Origin: Chloroflexota bacterium
GTDB lineage: Bacteria > Chloroflexota > UBA6077 > FW602-bin22 > CADDYW01
Length of the DNA: 37,030 bases
NCBI GenBank assembly: GCA_021323915.1
Contig: JAJPKB010000442.1
Location: 1-37,030 of the forward strand
Direction: 5' to 3'
This document shows positions 22,112 to 29,768 of this stretch, piece by piece (positions within the stretch are counted from its first letter, which is position 1; each line of letters opens with the position of its first letter). The translations under genes and the position numbers were made by a program. The notes below the pieces were generated by a model that saw only the letters and a list, made by a program, of their open reading frames with translations, searched no databases and was not told the DNA's origin.

Positions 22112-23482
22112 TCAGTTCTGCGGGAGCCAGACCGTGAAGACTGACCCGTGATCCGGGGCGCTTTCGACCTCGATGTGGCCGCCGTGCTCGCGCGCAATCC
22201 ATTGCGCGACCGATAGCCCTAGTCCGGTTCCTCGCTGGCGGCGTACCGTTCGGGCGCGGTAGAATCGCTCGAAAATGTGGGGAAGATCCTCCGCCGCGAT
22301 TCCCCGACCGGTGTCGGTGACGCGGAACTTCACCCACTGATCGTCCCGCTCGAGCTCAAGGTCGACTCTTCCGCCCGATTCGGTGTATTTCACGGCGTTA
22401 TCGACGAGCGTGAGCAGCATCTGCTTCAAGTAGTCAGGGTTCGCCTGAAAGGTCGTCGGGATGAGATCCCCGACGCGCAAGTTAACGCCATCCGCCGTAG
22501 GGCGCGCGAGGTGATAGACGTCGAGCACCACTTCGTCCGCTCGGACCGGTTGCTTCTCGAGACGGAACCCGGCGTCCGCTCGGGCCAGGTCGAGTAATCC
22601 CTGGACGAGACGAGAAAGGCGCTCCAGCTCGCTAGCAACGTCGTCGAGTACTTCCGCTCGCTCGGGGGACTCCGCCGCCCGATCCCGGCGTAGCAGGTCC
22701 ACGTTCAAACGAAGCGTCGTCAGCGGTGTACGAAGCTCGTGGGAGGCATCGGCGACGAACCGACGCTGCGCGCCGATGCTCGCTTCAAGGCGACCGAGCA
22801 TGCGATTGAACGTTCGGACGAGGTCTCCGATCTCATCGCCCGGGCCGTCGTATTCGACGCGCTGGTCAAGCCGTTGGGACTCGCCGATTAATTGAACGGT
22901 ACGGGTGATCCGTGAGATCGGTCGGAGCGACGAGCCAGACATCCACCAGCCCACCGCGCTGGCGAGCGCCAGCAGTACGACGTCGCCAACGAGGAGCGCG
23001 CGCTGCAGCCAGGTGATCGTATCTTCGACGCGCTCGAACGTTCGCCCGACTTCAAGAATAAGCGGCGACCCTTGCCGAACCTCGAGCGGCATAGTGTAGA
23101 CGCGTATCCGAACACCGCGAACCCGAATCGTGTGGAAGCTACTCTGGCCCCTCTCGGCGGCGCTCAAAGACGTCGAATCCAGAGGGCTCCGGGAATCGGC
23201 CATGTTCATCGATTCGTCGAGCACTCGTCCACACCCCAGAACCTGCGCGTAGACGTCTGCCTCGACGAACCGATCGAGGTCCGGCAAGCGGGCGTAGAAG
23301 GTACACGGTCCACCGATGATTTGCGTGCTTACCGCGAGGTCGCGCGCCTTGCTCTGGAGAAACGTGTCGGTATCGGCAGTCGTCGCCTGGTTGAGAGCCA
23401 GGTAAAGCGCGATACTCGACAGGATCAACGTGAGCGCCATCAAACCAGCATACCAGAGCGTCAACCGCAGGCGGATCGACAT
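22112..23482 (-). CDS. Sensor histidine kinase with HAMP domain
   Basis: A 456-residue membrane kinase of a two-component system. Helix 1 (TLWYAGLMALTLILSSIALY) and helix 2 (LLVGDVVLLALASAVGWWM, about residue 165) bracket an extracytoplasmic sensor region of about 130 residues without a recognised fold. A HAMP linker follows, then the H-box DASHELRTPLTTL near residue 245 with the phospho-accepting His. The ATPase boxes are N (LVDNAVKYTESGG), G1 (VTDTGRGIAAEDL) and G2 (GTGLGLSVAQW). The gene starts three bases after the regulator stop, so the pair is one operon. The stimulus is unknown; the overall form resembles MprB/BaeS-type envelope sensors. Confidence 0.93.
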   Translation of the reverse strand: MSIRLRLTLWYAGLMALTLILSSIALYLALNQATTADTDTFLQSKARDLAVSTQIIGGPCTFYARLPDLDRFVEADVYAQVLGCGRVLDESMNMADSRSPLDSTSLSAAERGQSSFHTIRVRGVRIRVYTMPLEVRQGSPLILEVGRTFERVEDTITWLQRALLVGDVVLLALASAVGWWMSGSSLRPISRITRTVQLIGESQRLDQRVEYDGPGDEIGDLVRTFNRMLGRLEASIGAQRRFVADASHELRTPLTTLRLNVDLLRRDRAAESPERAEVLDDVASELERLSRLVQGLLDLARADAGFRLEKQPVRADEVVLDVYHLARPTADGVNLRVGDLIPTTFQANPDYLKQMLLTLVDNAVKYTESGGRVDLELERDDQWVKFRVTDTGRGIAAEDLPHIFERFYRARTVRRQRGTGLGLSVAQWIAREHGGHIEVESAPDHGSVFTVWLPQN

Positions 23483-23485
23483 GGC

Positions 23486-24160
23486 TCACTCCCGTAGTGC
23501 GAAGCCAACTCCCCGGATCGTGTGGATGAGACGCGCTTCATTGCCTGCCTCGAGTTTCTGGCGCAGGTAGCCCACGTACACGTCGACGACGTTCGACTCG
23601 CCTTCGAATTGGTATCCCCAAACCGCGTCCAGTAATTGCTCACGGGTGAGGACCTGGCGGGGGTGGCGCGCGAAGTAGCTGAGAAGGTCAAACTCTTTGG
23701 CCGAGAGCGATAGCTCGCGATCACCCCGAAAGACCTGGCGCGTTCCGGTATCGACGGTGAGATCGACGAAGCGGACGACGGCGGCCTCCTGACGCGGTTC
23801 TCTTCGGCGAAGGAGGGCTCGGATCCGGGCCAGCAGCTCGTCCGGCGCGAAGGGCTTGACAAGATAGTCATCCGCGCCGGCGTCGAGCCCGCGCACCCGG
23901 TCGGCCACTTCGTCGCGCGCGGTGAGCATCAAGATCGGCGTATCGTCCGCGCTCCGCAAGCGACGGCAGACCTCAAAGCCATCGATGCCCGGCATCAGCA
24001 GGTCGAGCACAACCAGGTCGGGCGCCGCATCGCGGGCGCGGCGTAAACCCTCTTCTCCGTCCAGTGCCACGTCGACGTTGTACCCCTCGAACGCGAGCGC
24101 GCGACGCAACGCCGTCGTGATCGCTTCGTCGTCGTCGATGACAAGAATCCGTTCCTTCAT
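23486..24160 (-). CDS. OmpR/PhoB-family response regulator
   Basis: A 224-residue DNA-binding regulator. The receiver domain has the acidic pocket VIDDDEA, phospho-acceptor Asp53 in VVLDLLMPG and Lys102 in [12 protein letters not shown] winged-helix domain follows from about residue 130, with [18 protein letters not shown] and the recognition and wing region [15 protein letters not shown], ending [10 protein letters not shown]. It is paired with the kinase just downstream. A -10-like TATACT lies so close to the ATG that the mRNA may have almost no leader. The targets are not visible from sequence. Confidence 0.95.
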   Translation of the reverse strand: MKERILVIDDDEAITTALRRALAFEGYNVDVALDGEEGLRRARDAAPDLVVLDLLMPGIDGFEVCRRLRSADDTPILMLTARDEVADRVRGLDAGADDYLVKPFAPDELLARIRALLRRREPRQEAAVVRFVDLTVDTGTRQVFRGDRELSLSAKEFDLLSYFARHPRQVLTREQLLDAVWGYQFEGESNVVDVYVGYLRQKLEAGNEARLIHTIRGVGFALRE

Positions 24161-24169
24161 CTCGTGCAG

Positions 24170-24175
24170 AGTATA
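24170..24175 (-). promoter_or_regulatory. -10 element close to the response-regulator start
   Basis: TATACT on the minus strand ends nine bases before the ATG at 24160, so transcription would begin about three bases before the start codon. No ribosome site fits in that space. No good -35 is seen. Confidence 0.4.
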
Positions 24176-24276
24176 CTACGCGGCGAACGTCGGATCGAAG
24201 CAGCGCTCCTCGCTCTTAATCCTGGCGCGTGAATTGCGCCCGGTTCGAAGGTGGTCGAGCAGGAGGGTTGGTTCAT

Positions 24277-24936
24277 ATGGATATTCCTCTCTGGTTTCCC
24301 AACGACGCCGGAACCGAGCTGAGCACTCTATTCGTCCGGCCTGACGGTTGGATTGACGTGCCGATGGTCGTCTTCTGTCGCGGGAACACCCGGGGCTCGG
24401 CGGGCGACCAGGATCGCCAGATCGCCCACCTGCTTGAGAAGCAAGGGATCGGTTCTCTCCTTCTGGATTTCAGCTCAGCGGACGGACAAATCTCCGACCT
24501 GACCCGATATTCTCTCGCGCGCCTCATCGGCGACCTTGGCTCGGCCATCGACGAGCTACGAATTCAGCGTGGCGTCGACGTTGGCCGGATCGGCGTCTGC
24601 GGCTCCGGCGTCGGGGGCACCGTGGCACTGTTACGGTCCTCGATCGATCCGCGAATTCGGGCGCTCGCTTTGCGCGCGCCGCTGGCGCCGACGCCTCCGC
24701 TTCCGGCCGCGACCGTCACCGCTCCCACCTTGCTCGTCGTCGGTAGTAACGATCAGACCGCTATCGGGGGCATCAGACGAATCGAGCGTTGGCTCGCCGG
24801 ACCAAGTGAGCTGTTGCTCATTCCTGACGCGGGTCATCAGCTTGGCGAGCCCGCCGCCTTCCGTGGAATGTCAGACCGGGTGGTCGACTGGTTTATCCGC
24901 TTTCTGGGGACTGGCGTAAAAGTTCAAGCCGCGTGA
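24277..24936 (+). CDS. Alpha/beta hydrolase-fold protein lacking the nucleophile serine
   Basis: A 219-residue relative of the hydrolase at 12689-13372. Aligning IGVCGSGVGGTVAL here with IGYFGASTGAGAAL there puts Gly111 where the nucleophile serine should be; a serine (Ser110) sits one place earlier, in a CGSGV setting that is not the usual GxSxG elbow. The other triad members remain: Asp159 in VGSNDQTA and His187 in DAGHQLGEP. The protein may be a pseudo-enzyme, a binding protein, or use Ser110. ATG at 24277 has AGGAGGG upstream; the frame begins earlier at 24229. It is divergent from the two-component operon and precedes the KGG gene. Confidence 0.8.
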   Translation: MDIPLWFPNDAGTELSTLFVRPDGWIDVPMVVFCRGNTRGSAGDQDRQIAHLLEKQGIGSLLLDFSSADGQISDLTRYSLARLIGDLGSAIDELRIQRGVDVGRIGVCGSGVGGTVALLRSSIDPRIRALALRAPLAPTPPLPAATVTAPTLLVVGSNDQTAIGGIRRIERWLAGPSELLLIPDAGHQLGEPAAFRGMSDRVVDWFIRFLGTGVKVQAA

Positions 24937-24964
24937 GATCGGCGGCCTCGACGATGCCCGTCAT

Positions 24965-24994
24965 TTGACCGGTTACTACGCACCTTGCTATACT
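24965..24994 (+). promoter_or_regulatory. Strong extended -10 promoter of the KGG-repeat gene
   Basis: TTGACC (24965-24970), an 18-base spacer and TATACT (24989-24994), preceded by TG one base before (TGCTATACT), form a -35 plus extended -10 site. Transcription should start near 25001, about 70 bases before the ATG at 25072. Confidence 0.7.
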
Positions 24995-25009
24995 GTGCCA
25001 GGCGGAGGC

Positions 25010-25040
25010 TGAGCCGCTGGAGCGGTGGGACCACGGCTCA
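25010..25040 (+). promoter_or_regulatory. Stem-loop in the KGG gene leader
   Basis: TGAGCCG (25010-25016) pairs with CGGCTCA (25034-25040), and TGG/CCA inside can extend the stem past a bulge. It lies near the predicted mRNA 5' end and might stabilise the transcript. No T-run follows. Confidence 0.4.
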
Positions 25041-25071
25041 CCCACGTAGTACGAGAATGCAGGAGCGGGTA

Positions 25072-25413
25072 ATGGCTGGCGAGCACGTCGAACTGACCGT
25101 CCGTGAAGCTGGGCGCCTGGGCGGCCGCAAAGTCGCGGAAAAATACGGTCGAGAATTTTACAGCGAGATTGGCAAGAAGGGCGGGCGAACCGTACTCGAG
25201 CAGCGAGGCTCTGACTTTTTCGAGACGATCGGAAAGAAGGGTGGCACGGCCGTCCGAGATAACCACGGCACCGATTTTTACTCGACCATCGGGAAGAAGG
25301 GCGGGGAGACGGTCAAGGCCCGCCATGGATCGGACTATTACGCGCGTATCGGCAAGATCGGCGGAAGTCGAAAAGGTCAAAAGAAGAACGCCGCCGACGA
25401 CTCGGCAACGTAA
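25072..25413 (+). CDS. KGG-repeat stress protein (GsiB/YciG-like)
   Basis: A 113-residue very hydrophilic protein with about four tandem repeats of 20-21 residues of the form G-x-x-F/Y-x-x-IGKKGG-x-x-V, preceded by a shorter related unit REAGRLGGRKVAEKYG. The cores are IGKKGGRTV, IGKKGGTAV, IGKKGGETV and a final IGKIGGSRK. This is the general-stress KGG family, which includes Bacillus GsiB, often linked to desiccation or osmotic stress. Such proteins are thought to be largely disordered when hydrated. AGGAG lies seven bases before the ATG at 25072. The strong promoter fits an abundant product. The following 250 bases to 25661 hold no gene I can support, only a hairpin at 25469-25490. Confidence 0.88.
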   Translation: MAGEHVELTVREAGRLGGRKVAEKYGREFYSEIGKKGGRTVLEQRGSDFFETIGKKGGTAVRDNHGTDFYSTIGKKGGETVKARHGSDYYARIGKIGGSRKGQKKNAADDSAT

Positions 25414-25661
25414 GTGAATTGAGGAGCGTCGTCAAACTGCGTCTCTAGCGCCTGAGCGATAGCGTTGTGCACCGGTGAGTCGGCCGGTGCCACTGCGCCG
25501 GAGGTCGCCGTCCCCTCTCCCCGAATCCCCGGTATCTCTCCCACGTCGCCTCGTTCGGATCGCGGGAGCCAACAAGCATCCCACCGTCGATCAAGGTTCC
25601 CGCGACCGCGCTTCGTCGCGTCGGACCAAACCCAAGCTCGCGGAACCGACGACGGCCGCCT

Positions 25662-26918
25662 TCAAACCCCTTTGATTGGATTCGTCAGGCGGGCGGTCGG
25701 GATCTCCACGTTCGAACCGGCCGGCAACAGACGCAGCGTCGAATTTAGCACCAGCGTAGCGATCGCGGCGATTCCGCAGATCACGCCGCCAAGTCCGAGG
25801 GCAAGCGGCGCACCCCAGAACTGGGCGATCGCGCCGAAGACGAGACTGCCAATCGGCATGAGTCCAAACGAAACCAGCGTCCAGATGCTCATCACTCGCC
25901 CGCGCAACTCGTTTGGAACGATCAGCTGAATCGTCGTGTTGGCGTTCGTCATATACGCGATCATGCAGAATCCCAGGCACACCAACAGGGTGACGGCCGC
26001 GACGAAACTGCGCGAGAGGCTGAAGCCGATGACCGCCGCCGAGAACCCCAGCTCGGCTCCGATAAGCAGCCGTCCCCTGGGGAAGCTACTGCCGAATCGC
26101 GCGACGGCCAGCGATCCGAGGATCGCTCCGACGCCGGTTGCCGCCATCATCGCCCCGTACCCGTTCGCACCGAGGCCTAACACGTCCTGAGCCATCACCG
26201 GCATGAGGATCGAGTAGGGGAAGCCACAGATCGTCACCACGCTCGTCAGAACGATGAGTGGGGTGAGCACCGGGTGCCCGAGGGTATACCCGAGCCCAAC
26301 GCGTAGGCGCTTCCACATTCCTCCGGTCTCGAACTTGCGCGTGGCCGGGCGCGGCCTAATGAAGATGAGCGCCCCGACCACCGCGAGGAAGCTCAACCCA
26401 TTGATGAAGAAGCAGCCGGCCGCGTTGATGACCGCAAGCAAAACCCCGGCGATCGACGGACCGACGACTCGTGAAAGGTTGAATTGGGTGGAGTTGAGCG
26501 CGATGGCCGTTGGCAGATCCTTCGGCTCGACAAGGTCGACGATGAATGCCTGCCAGGCCGGGCCGTTCGCGGCGGTGACGACACCGGTCAGCAAAGTGAT
26601 CGCGACGATGTACGTCACCGTGACCAGGTGAACAAAAGTGATCGCGGCCAGAATTACGGCGAGTATCAAAAGCATCGATTGAGTCACGATCAACAGGCGT
26701 CGCCGATCGGCCCGATCGGCGAAGTCGCCTCCAACCAGAGACAGCGCCAGAACCGGGGCCGTGCCGGCAAAATTCACCACGCCGAGCGCGAAAGGCGAGT
26801 TCGTCAACTGAAGCACCAGCCAGCTCAGGGCGATCGACTGGATCCATGAGCCGATATTAGACGCGAACGCGCCTGACCAGAAGAGCCGAAAGTCTCGGCT
26901 GGTGAGGGCCCCAAACAT
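25662..26918 (-). CDS. MFS transporter (DHA3/enterobactin-exporter-like)
   Basis: A 418-residue 12-helix transporter. The opening FGALTSRDFRLFWSGAFAS and SWIQSIALSWLVLQLT are typical of the MFS_3/EntS-like group, and GGDFADRADRRRLLIVTQ is the loop 2-3 motif. SRVVGPSIAGVLLAVINAAG and, in the second half, MTNANTTIQLIVPNELRGRVMSIW are also family features. The gene follows the flavin oxidase gene after 40 bases on the same strand and has its own extended -10 site in that gap. Substrate unknown; members export siderophores, macrolides or other metabolites. Confidence 0.88.
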   Translation of the reverse strand: MFGALTSRDFRLFWSGAFASNIGSWIQSIALSWLVLQLTNSPFALGVVNFAGTAPVLALSLVGGDFADRADRRRLLIVTQSMLLILAVILAAITFVHLVTVTYIVAITLLTGVVTAANGPAWQAFIVDLVEPKDLPTAIALNSTQFNLSRVVGPSIAGVLLAVINAAGCFFINGLSFLAVVGALIFIRPRPATRKFETGGMWKRLRVGLGYTLGHPVLTPLIVLTSVVTICGFPYSILMPVMAQDVLGLGANGYGAMMAATGVGAILGSLAVARFGSSFPRGRLLIGAELGFSAAVIGFSLSRSFVAAVTLLVCLGFCMIAYMTNANTTIQLIVPNELRGRVMSIWTLVSFGLMPIGSLVFGAIAQFWGAPLALGLGGVICGIAAIATLVLNSTLRLLPAGSNVEIPTARLTNPIKGV

Positions 26919-26948
26919 GCAAACTTTCTTTCGACGGAAAGTGGTCTC

Positions 26949-26957
26949 AGTATAACA
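26949..26957 (-). promoter_or_regulatory. Extended -10 element before the MFS gene
   Basis: On the minus strand TGTTATACT contains TG one base before TATACT, the extended -10 form. It lies just past the flavin oxidase stop and 30 bases before the ATG at 26918. A small inverted repeat CTTTC-GACG-GAAAG (26928-26941) overlaps the predicted start point and might be an operator. A TTGACG at 26968-26973 is too close (13 bases) to be a -35. Confidence 0.5.
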
Positions 26958-26958
26958 C

Positions 26959-28398
26959 TCAGGCTTCCGTCAACTCCGGCGGGAACATCTTGCCGGGGTT
27001 CATGATGTTGAATGGATCGAGGGTTCGCTTGATCTGCCACATCACGTCGAGCGCCGCTCCGTGTTCTTCCCGCATGTAGGCGATACGAGTGAGTCCGACG
27101 CCGTGCTCCCCGGTTACCGTTCCTCCCATTTGACGGGCAAGACGGTGAATCGCGTCGGCGAACCGACGTACCCGTCCCACCGCGTCGGTATCGGCCACAT
27201 TGATGACCGGCGCGGGGTGAAGGTTGCCGCTCGCGATGTGGCCGTACGTCACGACCGTCAAATCGTAGCGCCGTGCGGTGTCTTGGATCGCCCGCAGCGT
27301 CTCCGGCACCCGCGCGAGTGGCACGCAGATGTCTTCGCCCGCGTACACCCGGGCGCAACCGGGCTTGATCTGTCCCGACGCCGCGCCGACGACGCTACGC
27401 GCCTCCCAGAGCGCCGCGACACGCTTGGGTTCGTCCGACCATTCGACTCGATCCGCGAGCGGGGTTACGACCTCGGCGATGCGACGCGCGTCTTCGGTCA
27501 CGCTCAGGGCGTTGCCGTCGACTTCGTAGAGGAGAATGGCCTCGGCATCCGGCAGCATCAGCGCGGGTCGGTAGATGTTGACCGCGGTGATCGCGGAGGA
27601 ATCGAGAATCTCGATCGCCGACGGCAGAATACCCGCGCCGAGAACCGCGACCACCGACTCCCCGGCGGCCTCGAGTGTTCCGTACTCAGCCATCACCATC
27701 GCACGGCAGCGCGGCTTGGGTATCACCCGGAGGCGCATCTCCGTTATCACCCCCAGCATCCCTTCCGATCCCACGAAGAGCCTGGTCAGCTCAAAACCTG
27801 ACGACGACTGAAGCGCCCGCGAGTTTTGCGACCCGGTGGTGATGACCGTGCCGTTCGGAAGCACGACTTCCAGCCCGAGCACGTAGTCGCCGGTCGGACC
27901 GTACTTGACTCCGCGCATGCCGCGGGAGTTGTTCGACACCATTCCGCCGACGGTGCACATGCGGCTGCTGCCCGGATCGGGCGGAAAGATCAACCCAAAC
28001 CGCGCGAGGTAGGCGTTGAGATCGGCGTGGACGATGCCGGGCTGTACGAAGACCTGGAGGTTGCGCGCGTCCAACTCGACGACACGGTTCATCCCGCTCA
28101 TGTCGAGGACGATTCCGCCGCGCGCGGGCAGGGCTCCGCCAGCCTGCCCGGTCGCCGCTCCCCGGGGCGTGACCGGTACTCGCTGCTCGTAGGCGAACGC
28201 CAGCGTCGCCGAAACGTCGTGAACGTTCCGCGCCTGTACGACCACCTCCGGAAGTCGAGGGCGCATCATCGCCTCGAATGATGCGTCGTACGCGTAGCAC
28301 TCGAGCTGATCGTGGTCGTCGAGGATGGTGACGCCGCTTCCCAGGTGGGCCCGAAGCCGGGGACCGAGATCCGTGGTCTGAGCGATAGCCCGTCCCAC
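26959..28398 (-). CDS. FAD-linked oxidase, GlcD / D-lactate dehydrogenase type
   Basis: A 479-residue flavoprotein of the VAO/PCMH fold that should oxidise a 2-hydroxy acid such as glycolate or D-lactate. The FAD domain (about 35-215) has VPVTPRGAATGQAGGALPAR, TVGGMVSNNSRGMRGVKYGP and LFVGSEGMLGVITEMRLRV. The C-terminal oxidase domain has GHIASGNLHP, where family members usually have GDGN in place of ASGN, and TGEHGVGLTR. GTG at 28398 lies seven bases after the DUF1185 stop; the frame continues upstream into that gene to 28506, which I reject. No GlcE or GlcF partner is present. It shares the promoter at 28959-28987. Confidence 0.88.
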   Translation of the reverse strand: MGRAIAQTTDLGPRLRAHLGSGVTILDDHDQLECYAYDASFEAMMRPRLPEVVVQARNVHDVSATLAFAYEQRVPVTPRGAATGQAGGALPARGGIVLDMSGMNRVVELDARNLQVFVQPGIVHADLNAYLARFGLIFPPDPGSSRMCTVGGMVSNNSRGMRGVKYGPTGDYVLGLEVVLPNGTVITTGSQNSRALQSSSGFELTRLFVGSEGMLGVITEMRLRVIPKPRCRAMVMAEYGTLEAAGESVVAVLGAGILPSAIEILDSSAITAVNIYRPALMLPDAEAILLYEVDGNALSVTEDARRIAEVVTPLADRVEWSDEPKRVAALWEARSVVGAASGQIKPGCARVYAGEDICVPLARVPETLRAIQDTARRYDLTVVTYGHIASGNLHPAPVINVADTDAVGRVRRFADAIHRLARQMGGTVTGEHGVGLTRIAYMREEHGAALDVMWQIKRTLDPFNIMNPGKMFPPELTEA

Positions 28399-28405
28399 GA
28401 TTCGT

Positions 28406-28918
28406 TCAGCCGGCGCCGTTCGTACCGGCCAGGACCAGCGCGACGAGAATCTCATCCGCGCGAGGAGAACCGGGCACCCGAAGCTCCATCGTGCCGTCGG
28501 TCGCACCCCCGGCGCTCACGTGCTGGAGCGGTACCTTCATCGCCGACCCGGCGGCGGCGATGAGCTTTTCGCCAAGGATGGGCACCGACGGGATGCCAAG
28601 CGTCTCGCGAACCGACGTCGCGAACTTCGGAAAAAGTATCGCCTGACCGTGCTCGGGCTCGCCATCGCTTCCGACGATTGTTCCCTTTCCAACGCTCACG
28701 ACCCGACCCACGTCGATCCATTCGAGCGCTCGCTTGGCGAGAAAACGTCCCAGATCTTCGCCGTCCTGAACCAGCTCGTCGAGATTTTCGTCGTCACGCC
28801 CCACCAGCGGATTTTGGATCACCGCTATCTGCGCGACGCGCCGAACCGGCTGCGGCAGCGACTTACCATTCTCGATCAGAATGTCTTCGATGATCGTCAC
28901 CGTTTTACGGATGTCCAA
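28406..28918 (-). CDS. DUF1185 ('amino acid synthesis') family protein
   Basis: A 170-residue protein matching, as I recall the family, PF06684/DUF1185. Typical points are the start MDIRKTVTIIEDILIENG, the segment RVAQIAVIQNPLVGR near residue 28, VSVGKGTIVGSDGEPEHGQA near 75 and the end PRADEILVALVLAG. The role of the family is not established despite its label. The start is TTG at 28918 with GAGG nine bases upstream, giving the normal family N-terminus. It is first in an operon with the GlcD-type oxidase and has a near-consensus promoter. Confidence 0.8.
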   Translation of the reverse strand: MDIRKTVTIIEDILIENGKSLPQPVRRVAQIAVIQNPLVGRDDENLDELVQDGEDLGRFLAKRALEWIDVGRVVSVGKGTIVGSDGEPEHGQAILFPKFATSVRETLGIPSVPILGEKLIAAAGSAMKVPLQHVSAGGATDGTMELRVPGSPRADEILVALVLAGTNGAG

Positions 28919-28958
28919 AGGAGGTATCCTCGTTCGAGTTTCCGGCAGTCACGGGGTA

Positions 28959-28987
28959 AATATATGGACGGCCCGGGACGCTGTCAA
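28959..28987 (-). promoter_or_regulatory. Near-consensus promoter of the DUF1185-oxidase operon
   Basis: On the minus strand TTGACA (28982-28987), a 17-base spacer and TATATT (28959-28964) form an almost perfect sigma-70 site. The start point is near 28952, giving a leader of about 34 bases before the TTG start. Confidence 0.8.
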
Positions 28988-28990
28988 GGT

Positions 28991-29019
28991 TTGCCGTTTT
29001 CCCGATGCTCGGGTAGAAT
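28991..29019 (+). promoter_or_regulatory. Promoter placing the transcript start at the GTG of the next gene
   Basis: TTGCCG (28991-28996), a 17-base spacer and TAGAAT (29014-29019) point to a start near 29026, which is the GTG start codon itself. The -35 box lies three bases from the -35 box of the divergent promoter, so the two are back to back. Confidence 0.65.
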
Positions 29020-29025
29020 AGTCGC

Positions 29026-29694
29026 GTGAGTAAAGGAAAAAAGCCCCGCCGCGCTGTCCCTCGAGCGAAGCTGAACGGACGTGTCGAGCACGTCAGCTCC
29101 TTGCCGCCGGCTGGCTCCAGACAACGCCCGGCGACGGGACCTGCTACCCGGCCGGTTGCCCGGCCGCGCCTCGCTTTGCTCGCGACCGCCGCGATCCTCG
29201 TGTTCGCGCTGATTGGAATCGCCCTATCGACCAGCCTCGGCGATTCAATCTCCGGTTTGGTGAAGGGACCGGCCGGCGGGCACGGCCAGGTGGTGGACGG
29301 CATTCCCTGTCAGAACGGCGAGCAGCTTGCCTACCACGTTCACGCCCATTTGACGATTCTCGCAGATGGGCAGCCGGTTGTCGTGCCAGCCCAAATCGGA
29401 ATTCCCGCCAGCTGTTTCTATTGGCTACACACCCACGACACGACCGGCGCGATTCACATCGAGGCGCCGAATCCCCAGGCATTCACCCTGGGACAATTCT
29501 TCGACATCTGGGGACAGACGCTCACGTCAGATAACGTCGCGGGTCACCGCGGGACGGTGACCGCGTACGTCAATCAGGCCAAATTCTCGGGCGACCCGCG
29601 TGATATCCCGCTCAAGGACCACGAATCGATCGTTCTCGAGGTGGGAACCCAGACCCCACCCCCCGCCAACTACGACTTCGGCGACCTTCCGTAA
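29026..29694 (+). CDS. Membrane-anchored protein with HVHAHL / LHTHD motifs, unknown function
   Basis: A 222-residue protein with a basic, Pro/Arg-rich cytoplasmic N-terminus, one membrane helix at about 50-70 (LALLATAAILVFALIGIAL) and an outside domain of about 140 residues. The domain shows YHVHAHLTIL, a Cys pair-like set (IPCQNG and SCFYWLHTHD), GAIHIEAP, FTLGQFFDIWGQ and LKDHESIVLEVG. I recall proteins with this pattern in Actinobacteria and Chloroflexi, but no known function. The dense histidines suggest metal binding, perhaps copper given the oxidase operon that follows (inference). GTG at 29026 has no ribosome site and seems to be at the mRNA 5' end. Confidence 0.75.
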   Translation: MSKGKKPRRAVPRAKLNGRVEHVSSLPPAGSRQRPATGPATRPVARPRLALLATAAILVFALIGIALSTSLGDSISGLVKGPAGGHGQVVDGIPCQNGEQLAYHVHAHLTILADGQPVVVPAQIGIPASCFYWLHTHDTTGAIHIEAPNPQAFTLGQFFDIWGQTLTSDNVAGHRGTVTAYVNQAKFSGDPRDIPLKDHESIVLEVGTQTPPPANYDFGDLP

Positions 29695-29768
29695 TCTCCG
29701 CCCCCAAGACCGCCCGCCAGCCGATACCCCCTTGATGAAGCGTCTGATCGTGGTCTGGGATAGTCCGA

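Noticed and set aside
25140-25380. Tandem DNA repeat of about 63 bases, considered as a CRISPR-like or satellite array
   Set aside because: The repetition is the in-frame KGG protein repeat; third codon positions vary and there are no unique spacers.
25465-25929. Plus-strand frame after the KGG gene
   Set aside because: Mostly antisense to the MFS gene and rich in Arg/Pro/Ser; no motif or good start site. The part not overlapping (25414-25661) shows only a weak hairpin.
28917-28924. Perfect AAAGGAGG ribosome-site sequence on the plus strand
   Set aside because: No plus-strand start codon with a coding frame follows at a usable distance; it overlaps the TTG start of the minus-strand DUF1185 gene and is probably chance.
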